Origin: Allacma fusca
Lineage: Eukaryota; Arthropoda; Collembola; Symphypleona; Sminthuridae
Length of the DNA stretch: 64,000 nt
Reading direction: 5' to 3'
Assembly (NCBI GenBank): GCA_947179485.1
Contig: OX359245.1
Coordinates: forward strand, 29,127,067 to 29,191,066
Below, in pieces: positions 38,288 to 49,333 of this stretch. Each line of letters begins with the position of its first letter. Position 1 is the first letter of the stretch. The notes beneath the pieces are model-generated. The model did no database searches. It saw only the letters and a list, made by a program, of their open reading frames with translations, and had not been told where the DNA came from. Made by a program: the position numbers and the translations under genes.

Positions 38288-40723
38288 TTAGTGAAGCACA
38301 AGAAGAGTGACTATAGATTCAGATATGAATTTAATCATTGTGAGAACCATCCCGGGATCAACATAGTAGAATGTTCCGATGGTCACTCTCATTGATTTAG
38401 TACTCCGGAGAAATTTCTGGAGAATTTTTAATTGGCCTTGACAACTCCAGCTTCTAAGTACTTCTCTAGACCTCACCTCCACCATTGCCAAAACGGTAAA
38501 CAAAGTCAACAAAATCATTAGAACAGTAATAGCGGAAACAAACAACATGAAGGCAATAGGGCCAGTAAGTCTTACGTATCCATAAACAATGAAGATGCTC
38601 AAACACAAAAATAACCATTGGAAGGCTGGTAGTGCGATCGGTGCGTAAATATTCAAGGCAATGGAGTTTAAAACTTGAAGCTCTCTGTATAACTTCATAA
38701 ATTTTAGTGGCGTTCGTAGATGGTCACGGGTTGTATATTTCTCTCTCCCAAGCCTAGAATATTCATAGATAACGTAAATGCGAAATGTCATCGAAAATTT
38801 TCCCCGTGCAATTCAGCCAGATTCAAAAACATTGAAAGGGTTTTTAAATTTACATGGGGAAATACTTTATAACAATCAATGGACAATACTTGTATGGTCT
38901 TAGATTAACTCATTTTGAAGAAATACCAAACTCTTCCAAATCGATTTTTTTTTCTCACAAATCTTTTAACACAAGTTCATAAAAATGTTTAATATACTTT
39001 TCAGAGAGCCTCTTTCTAGACCTCGACGATGAGAATAGTAGTCATTACCGTAAAAAAACAGGAAGCAAGGTTAGTAAATTAAGTGGAAGGTAGAATTTTC
39101 TGAACTTGTCAATTTTCCTCAACGATCTGGCGTATTTACAAAACAATACAAATATATTTAAACACCATTAAGAAAATATTGTACGGAATAATTGAGTTGA
39201 GTATCGTTTTTCCAAGTCAAATATTGCGGAATCAGGGGGTATAGTCACAGGAGGCAAGATTCAGTATTCATCAGTAAACTGAGACGGCAATATTTGCCTG
39301 TGCTGCCATTGACATCAAGATTGTCAACAATAACCGGCTTAAGTTCGTTTTCTAGAGTTTTGCATGAGAAGCAAGAACATATCGATTCAACACTACGGCG
39401 GGGATAAAATTTCGAAGAAAAAATTTACTATAATTTGGAGCAAATGTAATAAAAACTTCCTAATAGATTAATGCTTTCGTGAAAAAGGGAAGACTCATAG
39501 GGAAAACAGTTGTTAACGATTTGAATCTTAAATTTTGTAATAATTAAAATGCAAAAAACAGTATTTCCGAATCTTTAGTTGCTTGCTCTCCGAAACTTGT
39601 GTCGATTTAAACAGAAGAAGCGTTTTGACTTAAGTCTTTGTTTTCACTCAATTATTGTACCCATATTCTAGACCTTTGAAATTTTCCGATTTTACCTATG
39701 AATGACGCTTCTCTTAGTGCAACTTACTATGAAATAAAACGAATTTGGAAAAAATTAGAAGTATAACGGTTTGCATCTCACCTCTTAAAATTCACACAGC
39801 CATATAATTTTACAGATATCTATACTTACACCAGTTAGCGGCTCAAATTCGCCCAAGCCCTGCATATATAAACTTACGCCAACTCGTCCATGATTTCCAT
39901 AATTGCAACCAAATAGTCGAATCCAGCAAAACAGTACAAACTCATGGTTATAAACCACGCGAAAATGAAGTGAATAAGAAATACTTCCTGGAAAATGACG
40001 GAAGGTATGAGCAAATGTAAAGGCAAATCCATGAGAGACGTAAGCATTAGAGGCATTTTGAAGTAAATTACACAAATCAAAAACATCATAAATATAATCA
40101 TTCCATCTAGAAGAATAACGACAAGTTGAAACAATCCTCCTTTGTCATTTAAAAGTTCCTTAATGCCAAGATTTGCTTCCGATTTGAGGAGATATTTCTC
40201 TGGAAATCAGAATGAAACTGCAATTTAAAAAATGACAACAAAATTACAACAAAATTACAACAAAATTACAACAAAATTACAACAAAATTACAACAAAATT
40301 ACAACAAAATTACAACAAAATTTGTCGGGTGTAAGTAGGCATCATTTTAATCTTACTGAATTTTTTTCCAAACTTTAAATATTGACAATGAAACCGTGGA
40401 ATCTCGTATTGAACAAGGACGAGATTGACATTTAAAATGACATTAAAGAGACCACAAAATGTCGCGACCGCTCCGAGCATCAAGTTGCTGGTGTCCGAAA
40501 GGGAATTTTGCTAGTTCGCAAACATTTGCAAGGTCCTAATGCTCAACCAGATGAAAATTGCGATAGCTGCAATGAAACTGTAAACGTAGGAAATTTTCCG
40601 CAATCTACTCATGGATGTGCGGATGCTGTTGCTTTTTCCATCCCACCAATACGGTAGGCTTCCCAGGTATGTTCCCATTTTATATGGCAAGAACATCAGT
40701 CTTCTGCCAAGTGGTCCTAGCAT
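38288..40723 (-). pseudogene. Gr-d: gustatory-receptor-like gene with one premature stop
   Basis: Exons 40357-40723, 39878-40199 and 38288-38753 (367, 322 and 466 bp, identical to intact Gr-b), with consensus splice sites and an otherwise open frame of 384 residues. The single defect is TAG at 40513-40511, in place of the Lys codon (AAG) in the MFANKQ stretch of Gr-c. TM7 region GTFYYVDPGMVLTMIKF, ending TLLVLH. Either a very young pseudogene, a polymorphic null allele, or a stop that is read through. Intron 1 carries an 11-bp tandem repeat. Confidence 0.78.
40235..40322. repeat. 11-bp tandem repeat in Gr-d intron 1
   Basis: Eight copies of ACAACAAAATT. Gr-b has a shorter imperfect version at the same place (28317-28340), so this is a lineage-specific expansion. 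Confidence 0.9.
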
Positions 40724-40849
40724 TTCGACACTTTTATTTTCCCCAAAAGTTGCTCTAGGTGTGAATGTTCTACTTCTTTTCCAATGAAAGAGAAGCCTCA
40801 CAAATATCGAGAATAACTATTCTGAATTCGACTACGAATTAATGCAACC

Positions 40850-41290
40850 TAATCTTGCTGCCCACACAAAAGTCAGTTAAAGCGTTCCCCTATCTGAGTA
40901 ATACTAGAGCTTACATTGTATAGTTGGACTGTTGTTGGATTCTTAGAGATGAGTGTGTACGAATTTCTTGATTCAATAGCTTTCTTGGTAATTCCAAGTG
41001 AATGTTTTAAATCAATATTTGTTGTTTCATTAAATGTAGGTATTGCTTCCAAACATGCCTTATCTGTATTTGTTCAACTACATAATACCAATAATGGAAA
41101 CATAACCTGAGAATACAATTGATTAAGTTTATGAATTATTAAGTGAATGAGTATTAATGAATCCATTATGACAATGAATATGGAGAGGAAACAAGGCTAT
41201 AGCTGAAGAGCATTTTCAGTTATAGTTAAAATGGTATGCATTCAGTTTCCTGAAAAACAGTGGATACACTGCATGGATTATTTGCGTGGG
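40850..41290. other. Gr-d 5' flank and intergenic
   Basis: 40850-41110 matches the upstream flanks of Gr-b and Gr-c; the remainder is AT-rich with no recognised feature. Confidence 0.5.
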
Positions 41291-41865
41291 TTTTACCTAC
41301 ACACATTACCTGTACGTAGACTATTTTCCTTATATTAAAATCGCATCTAGACTGAATATGCAATAGCTAATTTAGTCTCTTTAACGACGATGCTCTTACA
41401 AGGGAATGTATTAAAGATACCATGAAATATTGTTTTGATTCATCAACTAAAACGCTAGCCTAATTTAAACGAATGTCAATATTTAAATGTATAATTACAA
41501 AATACATAATGGACTGATTGAAATTTTTGATTAAGGACTTTTAATAGGACTCAGGCTGAGGGACTAAAAACCCATGGATACTACACGGCTGAGTGGTCTG
41601 AATATTAGAATGCTACTTGGGACTTTTAGAGTTAGACGACGTGCCTGAACACATTTGCTGTACGTAGACTATTATTATATTATAACATATTATTATATAC
41701 TCCTTTTATTGAAGTTGTTTGGCAGCGGGTTTAATATGCAATAGACAATTTAATCTCTTCAACGACGATGCTGTCGCAAGGGAATATGTGGCACGGGAAA
41801 TATTGTTTGGATCCCTGAATTAAAATACCGGACTTATTCAAATGCATGTCAATATTTACATGTAC
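41291..41865. repeat. Direct repeat pair, about 200 bp each
   Basis: 41310-41495 and 41655-41865 are diverged direct copies: GTACGTAGACTATT, AATATGCAATAG, AACGACGATGCT and the GAATGTCAATATTTA-type end occur in the same order in both. No coding signal. Confidence 0.6.
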
Positions 41866-41910
41866 ATTATTATACATTTTGCTCCTTATGCGTTTAAACA
41901 ACCTATACGT

Positions 41911-42009
41911 ATAGATGATTATATGTTTAGATACCTTATACGTATAGATGATTATGCGTTTAGATACCTTATACGTATAGACGATTATGCGTATTGAGCT
42001 CATACGTTT
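41911..42009. repeat. 33-bp tandem repeat
   Basis: Three copies, starting at 41911, 41944 and 41977, built on ATAGATGATTATGCGTTTAG and CTTATACGT; the third copy diverges. Further TACGTTTAGCT half-units continue to about 42045. Confidence 0.8.
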
Positions 42010-42045
42010 AGCTGTTATACGTTTAGCTTTTATGCGTTTAGAGGT

Positions 42046-43399
42046 GTAATACACTTTTTCATTATGAAATCAAAACGATACCACTATGAGCCTGAAATTT
42101 CCGCTAATTCGGCTCACTAAGCTGTCGTAATGACATCAAAGATATTTCGTGCGTGCGGAGAAATTATTACCAGATTATGAGGCAACAGTGCTTCCCTCTA
42201 ACAGTAATCAAAGAATTTATTCCCTTGCTACCACTACCTAGTATACGGCATATACAAATTCGAAAGTAATTAGACAGTAAAAACTACATACAACTATATG
42301 CATATACAATGAAGAACCCCAGAATCTGTAACATTTTATGTACTATGGATCGTCACATTCTAGCGAGGCGTTTAATTGCAGATTTTTTTCAACCTCAGTG
42401 GGAATCATTGCACGAGAGGTATTTGAATCTATTTGGTAGAGATAAAACTGATCGCTACCCGATAATTTGAGGCGTCAGCTACCACCGTCAAAGTAGGATG
42501 AAAAAGTTTTTCAAAAATATTTCGAGAAAACTATCGTGTCGGTTTCAACCACATAAACAACAACCATTTCTTTTTGCATGCAATATTTACAAGAAATTTA
42601 ATTATTGCAATTTAGTAGTTTTGAACATAACTGTTATTTCAGAGAAAATGTTATTTCTGTTCAAAACTTCAAGTTTTACTTTCTCAAAAACTATCCGAGT
42701 GATTCCAATCAAATAAGAACTCAGACTTAAGGCTGACACAAGTCATGTCCATACAATATTTCATTGGTAATGTGATTGCCATTTTGACGGAAAAAAACTA
42801 TTAAACGTATTGATTTATAAACCACACTGTCATCTACCTGCAATTCACTTCTAGTAAATCAGTCTACTCTTTGTTATAAACGGTTATTCAAATTCATGAA
42901 TGGATTCTAATAAATTGGTCAAGAATACATAAGATATTGAGTTGTGCGTTTTAAATTTCTCAATTCAAAAATGTTTTTAAATTTAGAGCAGGCAGCAAGC
43001 TCAGGTTTTGCATGTGTAAGAACAAGATCGCTGAGACACTGGGACAGCTTTATGTTGGCCCAAGTCTTGCGTAATGTTTTTAGTCACGGCGCGCGCGGAA
43101 TTTAAACTCCAATGCATCCCGTACAAACCGACATGCCGGCACAACGCTAGTCTCCGCTTGTCAAGAATGACAGATATGACAACACAAGGCGAACAAGGAG
43201 TGCTATTTTTAAAACTTTTCCAACTGCAAAATTTTATTTATTTTGAGCAGAAAATGATCACAAATGGTTTGCCAACTATTACCAATTCAACAAATGTTGC
43301 TCACATTTTATCTCACTTTGCGTAACATGTAAAACTCATTGTAAAAAAATTTCCCATCAAGAGAAAACATGAGTAGACCAGAAAACTTAATTAGGAAAT
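42046..43399. other. Intergenic downstream of CP4
   Basis: 42468-42770 is the second copy of the dispersed repeat at 29187-29575. 42880-43075 and 43140-43399 match the CP5 downstream side (52370-52570 and 53750-53995). AATAAATAAA on the minus strand (about 43233-43242) is the likely CP4 polyadenylation signal and recurs near CP5 and CP6. Confidence 0.55.
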
Positions 43400-44176
43400 T
43401 TACAAGAGGAGACCACCATAGGCGCTCTTGACGGCAAGGGGAGAGTGAGCGTAGGCGATTGGGGCAGCGTGAGAGACAGCAACTGGAGCAGCATGAGCGT
43501 AGGCGACTGGGGCAGCATGAGCATAGGCCACTGGGGAAGCATAGGCAACTGGGGCAGCGCGGACAAGGGCTGGGGCAGCAAGGACGGAGTGTCCAGCAAG
43601 GATGCCACGGGCAATGCGGATGTGAGCTGGGCCAGCAAGAGCCAATGGAGCGTGAGCGTAAGAGACTGGAGCGGCGTGGACAATTGGGCCAGCACGGACG
43701 ATGGCTGGAGCGTGAGCGTAGGCGACTGGGGAAGCATAAGAAACTGGGGCAGCAACGACGGAGTGTCCAGAGTAGACGGAGTGACCAGCGAGGATTCCAC
43801 GGGCAAGACGGATGTGAGCTGGGCCAGCAAGAGCCAAGCCAGAGTGACCATAGGCGACTGGAGCAGCGTGGACAAGTGGGGCAGAGTGAACAATTGGGGA
43901 AGCATAGGCGACTGGAGCAGCACGGACGAGGGCTGGGGCAGCAGCGTAGGCAATTGGGGCTGGGGCCAAGACTCCAGTGCGGACCACACCGACGGCAGCG
44001 GGGGCTCCGAGGAATCCAGCGTTGGCAACAGCCAAAAGGGTGGCAACGGCGAAAGCAACGGCCTAAGCGGGAAATTCAAAAATTTTCAATTAAATCCTAC
44101 AAATTCCTCAGAATTTTCTGAAATTTTTGTTTTCGTGAAAATGTGGGCTCATCAAAAAATAATTTCTTACGTTCAT
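43400..44176 (-). CDS. CP4: Ala/Val/His-rich secreted protein, probable cuticular protein
   Basis: Exon 1 at 44171-44176 (ATG AAC, donor GTAAGA); exon 2 at 43400-44062 after CCGCTTAG; 222 residues. The signal peptide is MNAVAFAVATLLAVANA. Two modules of LALAGPAHIR plus ARGILAGHS are separated by VAYAHAPAIVRAGPIVHAAP runs; the C-terminus is AHSPLAVKSAYGGLLL. In CP5-CP7 the same end reads KSVHHGGLLL, so CP4 differs at the tail. No cysteines. One of four near-identical duplicates (CP4-CP7) with conserved promoter and 3' flank. Structural exoskeleton role inferred from composition. Confidence 0.8.
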
Positions 44177-44271
44177 GTTGACGGTTGGTGTGGGTAGTGA
44201 ATTAACACAAGAGGAGTTGAGATGTTGCTTGAGAGTAGCAAAGTGTGAATGATTTTAGTGGGCTCAAAACT

Positions 44272-44281
44272 GCCTTTTATA
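44272..44281 (-). promoter_or_regulatory. TATA box of CP4
   Basis: TATAAAAGGC on the minus strand, about 95 bp upstream of the ATG, embedded in a block conserved in CP4-CP7 (upstream ACCTGAACGGATATAAAAGG). Confidence 0.75.
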
Positions 44282-44479
44282 TCCGTTCAGGTCTTCTACC
44301 TGAAGTCTGCATATGAGGAAGGAGCGATGAAGGTTGTTGTGTACAGTCTCTATGTTTACATCTTTCAGCAATGGATTTTTGCTCACATTTTCTTGTACAC
44401 AGTTTTTTCTAGCATTAATGTGTACAGTTAATTTATACATTATTTATTATCAATTAAATTTTCCCAACATAGTCGCTAG

Positions 44480-44761
44480 TACATTTGTTGATACACAAAA
44501 TATTGGCATCTGTGTATAGCATTGCCTGCTCTACTTTGGATAAGCCTGTTTTTGCATACAAAAATAGTGCAAGTCGTTGCAAGCCAAGTTGTTTTCGTTT
44601 CAGAATGTCAGCTTGCTCATTTTTTATTTCTCGCATAACATTTTTGTTGGACAATGTTTTGACGCTAAATTTTAGGATATTATGAGATTTCCATGGAGCT
44701 ATAACATTGGTCTCTGTCGATAAATTTGGCCATGAAAATACCGGAACAACGTGGACTTAAA
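44480..44761. repeat. Piece of Gr downstream flank fused to an exon-1 fragment
   Basis: CAAGTTGTTTTCGTTTCAGA through GGAACAACGTGG matches 32360-32520 and 37380-37550. It then joins directly to Gr exon-1 sequence, so the intervening gene body is missing: a deletion junction at about 44755-44765. Confidence 0.65.
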
Positions 44762-44908
44762 CTCTAAACGTAGAAAAATTTCCCTCAATCTACTCATGGA
44801 TGTGCGGATGCTGTTGCTTTTTCCATCCCACCAATACGGTAGGCTTCCCAGGTATGTTCGCGTTTTATATGGCAAGAACATCAGTCTTTTGCCAAGTGGT
44901 CCTAGCAT
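44762..44908 (-). pseudogene. Gr exon-1 fragment
   Basis: Only the first roughly 48 codons of a Gr-b-like gene remain, beginning MLGPLGKRLMFLPYKTRTYL and including PYWWDGKSNSIRTSMSRLRE. The gene then breaks off at the deletion junction. The duplicated 5' flank is still present upstream (44990-45080). It lies only about 490 bp upstream of the CP4 TATA box. Confidence 0.85.
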
Positions 44909-45080
44909 TTTCACACTTTTATTTTCTCCAAAAGTTGTTTTAGCTGGGAATGTCCTACTTCCTTTCCCAAGAAGGAGAATTCGTCGAACTTAATCTAGCT
45001 GCCCACACAATAAACGTCAGTTCAAGCGTTCCCCTATTTGAGTAATACTAGAGCTTAAATTGAATATTTTGGCTCAGTTG

Positions 45081-45599
45081 TTTGTGTTAAAGTGTTTGAA
45101 ATAACGTAAAAATATATAAAATAATATCATAAAAATGTTAACGAACACTATGATTACTGCATGTGGTTCTATTGAGAATGTTTAAGTTTTACCCGCCGTT
45201 CAAGAGCATTGTTATTGCCGGCTAAAATGCAAAGCGTAAAATACATAATAGCTTTACAAAGTATTGAAAAAACAAACTACACAATGCACATGTGCTCTGA
45301 AAGATAAACTATGAAATATTTTTTACATCATACAGTTTGATTACAGTTTAGAAAATGCATCTCAAATACATTTACACTCCTCAGGCATTGTTATCATATC
45401 CATATTAAGATTGAGTGTGATTTTTTTCTTGGTCGTAATACACTTTTATGAAGCTTCGTACGTTTGCATTTCTGTGAAGGAATTTGATCTTACGCTATTG
45501 GGCGGATAACTGAAACCGGTGACTAAATTAACTCAACATAGGCGGGTATGGAAAATCTTCTGAATTGTCAACGCACTAAATAATGGCCAGATTGGCAAC
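45081..45599. other. Intergenic
   Basis: AT-rich, nothing recognised until the target site of the next element. Confidence 0.4.
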
Positions 45600-46268
45600 T
45601 AGTGCATCGCATGGGTTCAAAATAGTCAAACCTGAACCTGGACCCAAACTTTGGGTACCTCAAAAGTGTGAACCTGTACCTGAAAATTTACCCATTTAGC
45701 AGGTTCAAATTTTTCGATCCTGAACCTGACCCAATTGTGTTTTTGCAGTACCCGCACCTGATTAGTACCTGAACCCGAAAAAGTACCCAAAAGACGATCT
45801 GAACCCGGGTATTTTTGAACCGGACCTGAACATGTTTGGGTACTTGAGAATCAGAACGTTTTTTATTTTATCGTGTATTAAAAGTACAATTTGGTACAAA
45901 ATATATTTAAAATGAATAAGAATGCATAGTCATTGGTTCGTGGGACGCTTGTGCGATGGAAATCATCTTGGAAGCTTGAAATTCTCCGGCCTTTAACTTC
46001 CAATCAATGAACCCAAACATTTCAGGTCTTTTGTGATCAGGTTCAGGTCTTTCATGCGTTACACCTGGTCCCGACAGGTAAAATCAAAACGGGTTTTTCT
46101 ATGTACCTGGCCCTGAACCTGAACCTGTACCCAAATTCACGGGTATAAAATATTGTACCCAGAAAGGACACAAAATTATTGGGTCCAAAATACATGCACC
46201 CATACTGAACCTGAACCTGGACCTGAACCCAAATACCCGGGTGCGACCTGGACCCATGCGATGCACTG
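45600..46268. mobile_element. hAT-like non-autonomous element, GGTTCA/ACCTGA words
   Basis: 669 bp with inverted ends (Y)AGTGCATCGCATGGGTYCA and an exact 8-bp target duplication TTGGCAAC (45592-45599, 46269-46276). Degenerate AACCTG/GGTTCAGG/ACCCAAA words fill both flanks (45628-45860, 46010-46250). The target lies next to the GGCAAC-rich satellite. No coding region. Confidence 0.88.
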
Positions 46269-46771
46269 TTGGCAACTGTCTGACTTATGGCACCTGATTT
46301 CAACATGGCAACTATCCCTGTCAAAAAAAGGCAAATATGTATCTCACCCAAAAAATGGCAACTTTACTCAGTTTGGCACGTATATACGTACACATTTTTT
46401 TAACAAAATGGCAAGTCATACCAGTTTGGCACGTGTATGGACAGAAATTTTTTAAAAGGTGGTACCAAATTTTTTAATTAGTGGCAACTAATCCCACTTT
46501 GGCAAGTATGTAGGTAATACAATTTTTTTTAAAAAAGGCAACTCAGCCTACTTTTGCACGTATATACGTACAAATTCTTTTAACAAAATGGCAAGTCATC
46601 TCAGTTTGGCACGTGTATGGGCACAAAAGTTTTAAAAAGTGGTACCAAATTTTTTTAATAGTGGTACCTAATCTCGCTTTGACATGTATGCAGGTAAACA
46701 TTTTTTTAAAAAAATGGCAACTCATCCAATATTGGCACTTGTATGAGCAAAAAATTAAAAAATTGCAACTA
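46269..46771. repeat. Satellite, about 60-bp units with a 180-bp higher-order period
   Basis: Repeated AATGGCAACTCATCC...GTTTGGCACGTGTATGGGCA with T-rich ends. The pattern at 46381 (TATATACGTA) recurs exactly 180 bp later at 46561. Roughly eight units lie left of the MITE, and three more (47649-47840) lie right of it. Confidence 0.8.
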
Positions 46772-47646
46772 CAGTGAATTTCCCATATAGTGGTTTCCTC
46801 TTAGATGGCATTCCCTCTTTAGTGGCATCAAAAAACCCTCCCTAGAGGTTTGCAATGTTAAAGGTATACAGTATAGTGGCACTCGCTATAATGGTATTCC
46901 CTCTATAATGGCACTATTAGGTGTTACGGTGGCTCAGACAATGCAAAATTATAATGGTAGTTGGCATAAAATTAGCTAGATAATGGCTACAAAAGTATAA
47001 CATGATGTTATAAAACGTGCGGGTGGTTAATAATGCTTATGTCGGTTGGTTCAATTTGAATTTCAAATGTTAATACAGTTTGATTATTATTGTGATTTAC
47101 TGACGCCCTGGTATGATTAGCTGGATTTACGGCATATGATCCGTGACTTAAGTTAAAACGAACAGTTATAACACAAATCATTGCCATTTTTGCCTTGGCT
47201 CACTTCTAATAAGTTTCAATTCGTGCTGGTTTTTTTAAATAAATTGAATTATTATATTGAAGATTTAAAATGACATTAAACAGACAGTCAAGAAAACCCT
47301 TATTGTGAAAAAGAGTACTCAGTGGAAGTAATTCCCATTGTCATAATTCCAGGATTTTGGTTTCTGGAATGGTGACATTGCAGTCGAAAAGTTTGTTCCG
47401 ACTAATATTATTAATAGTATGAGGAAACCTAAAGTTACTGAACATCTTAAACTCAATGAAGCTTAGCATACCTCATAATTTTGAGTATTCTGTAAAAATA
47501 AATAAATTTATAAATGCATTTAGTTACAGTTGTTGTCTAAAAACATTAATAGTATATAGTTAACCATTAGTCACATACAGTGGCATCCCTATATAGTGGC
47601 AAGAATTCGTCACTCCCTTGGAAACCACTATATAGGAAATTCACTG
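46772..47646. mobile_element. Pogo/Tc1-mariner-like MITE with TAGTGGCAT words
   Basis: 875 bp flanked by TA (46770-46771, 47647-47648). The 27-bp inverted ends have one mismatch and begin CAGTGAATTTCC, then CATATAGTGG or TATATAGTGG. TAGTGGCAT/TAATGGCACT words follow both ends, repeating the terminal sequence. No transposase seen. It is inserted in the middle of the 60-bp satellite. Confidence 0.88.
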
Positions 47647-47648
47647 TA

Positions 47649-47840
47649 ATATGCTAATTGCAGTTTGGCACGTATGTAGGTACAACTTTTTTTAAAATGG
47701 CAAGTCATCCCAGTTTGGCCCGTGTATGGGCATAAAATCTTTAAAAAGTGGCAACTTAACCCAGTTTGGCACGTATGTAAGTAATACAATTTTTTTAAAA
47801 GTTGCAACTCATCCCAGTTTTTATACTCTACTGCATTGGC
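47649..47840. repeat. Satellite continuation right of the MITE
   Basis: Same GCAGTTTGGCACGTATGTAGG units as at 46269-46771, showing the array was whole before the MITE entered. Confidence 0.75.
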
Positions 47841-47873
47841 ATATGAAGGGGTACTTTTTTGGCCACGCACCAA

Positions 47874-49184
47874 GGGAGCGTTCACAAATGACGTCATCAA
47901 AATAGTGGGTGGGTGCTAACGAGAGATGGTGTTGTTGATGACACAGTGGTAGGGTGGATTTGACCAAATGATGATGTCATCAACCGACGAATGTTACCAA
48001 CGATTTTATTGCTTAACCGTTAGAAGTTTCGGTCGTTTGAATCAACCTGCTTCGGCTTGCTTACTTGACATAAACTTTTGTGAATAGACAATTTAAAATA
48101 AAAGCTTTAAAAAGAATTAGAAATTCAAACTACAAGCCTAAAGCGTTCCGATACACCGTTTGACATAACTGTCAAGGAAACCGTTTTTAGGACATTTTAA
48201 TACGAAAAATTCGGGAGATTCTATAAAACCTTCGATCCTTGATTCCTTTAAAACTACCACCTTAATTCCAGTATAATAAAAGGAAGCTGGAAGCAAATCC
48301 AACTAATGCAGCCTCGCTGAAATTAAATGAATTCAGAAAACTTCAACGTCACCCATCATGTTGGGTGATGAATTGATGATCAAGGGTACACATTTTAAAA
48401 TGCCATGGCAGTTTGGGCATTTTTGACTTTTTGATAATTTTGGGCATATTCAGCCTAGGGCAGACATTTTGGGCATTTTCGCCCCGGTTTTTTCGATTTC
48501 CTACTAATTTTGCATACTGAATCACAAAACAGTATGTTTAAATGTACAATTTTATGAAAAACAAATGATTATTTATTACTTTATATTATTGTAAGATCTG
48601 GTTTCGCTTGCTAATGTATAATTCTAAGACTTCGCGAGCAAGCATTATTATAAAGATAACTCAAGTATTTAAAAGAATTCCAGTTTTAAAACTGGTCATC
48701 AGCAAAGCGTTATTTTTGCATTGCAAAATTTTGATCTCTTAGAATTACAATGTTTTACTTGGACCAATATAATTTACTATACGATCCAAGTTTTGAAATA
48801 TTTTCTTTATTTTTTAAACCACTGACCAGAAATAGTGATTTAGGACAATTCGATTTTTTAGAAAATCAACATTATAACTGGATGGGCTTGAATATGTCGT
48901 TAACAAAATCCTATGTTTACGCAAGATGATCAACATTGTATGTTTTCGTCAAACTGCCGAAAATGCCAGCCATTTTTAAATTAAGACATTTTCAGGGCTT
49001 TTTTAGAGCATTTTCAGGTCGGCAGACATAAACCCCAGGGCATTTGCAATTGTGCAACCCTGGTGATGATGACGTCATTACATGGGGTGGGTGCGTCGTT
49101 TCATCACATGATGATGCGTGATAACAAGTGTGTGACTGGGTGCCTAAAAGAGTATTTTGGATGACGTCATTTGTGAACGCTCCC
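47874..49184. mobile_element. TIR element with GGGAGCGTTCACAAATGACG ends, containing a nested hAT-like element
   Basis: Perfect inverted ends of at least 25 bp starting GGGAGCGTTCACAAATGACG and including TGACGTCATC. Flanks share only CAA on each side (47871-47873, 49185-49187), so a 3-bp target duplication is possible and the superfamily is left open. Without the nested insertion (48381-49062) it would be about 620 bp. Near both ends, GGTGGGTGC and TGATGATG words recur. No protein recognised. Confidence 0.8.
48381..49062. mobile_element. Nested hAT-like element, GGGCATTTT words
   Basis: 682 bp. The left end CAAGGGTACACA...AAATGCC pairs with the right end, reverse complement CAGGGTTGCACA...AAATGCC. 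The flanks TTGATGAT (48373-48380) and GTGATGAT (49063-49070) agree at 7 of 8. Interior words are GGGCATTTT/GGCATATT near the left end and AGCATTTTCAGG near the right. It entered the GGGAGCG-ended element, so it is the younger of the two. Confidence 0.75.
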
Positions 49185-49333
49185 CAAGTGTGCGGGTGCG
49201 CGAAGATTTTCCATACCCGAACATAGGTAATATGTAAGTTAACGAGCAAATGGGAAATCGTTTGTGAGTAATTGCTACTTCGATAATTATTGTAATGTCC
49301 AAATGGATTGTATTTGCGTTCGTCAGGAATATT

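Noticed and set aside
45600-46268. AACCTG/ACCTGA runs as telomere-like or interstitial telomeric repeat
   Set aside because: The arthropod telomere repeat is TTAGG. These runs lie inside an element with inverted ends and an 8-bp target duplication.
46269-47840. Regularly spaced repeats resembling a CRISPR array
   Set aside because: The whole unit repeats with no unique spacers, and the sequence is eukaryotic with introns.
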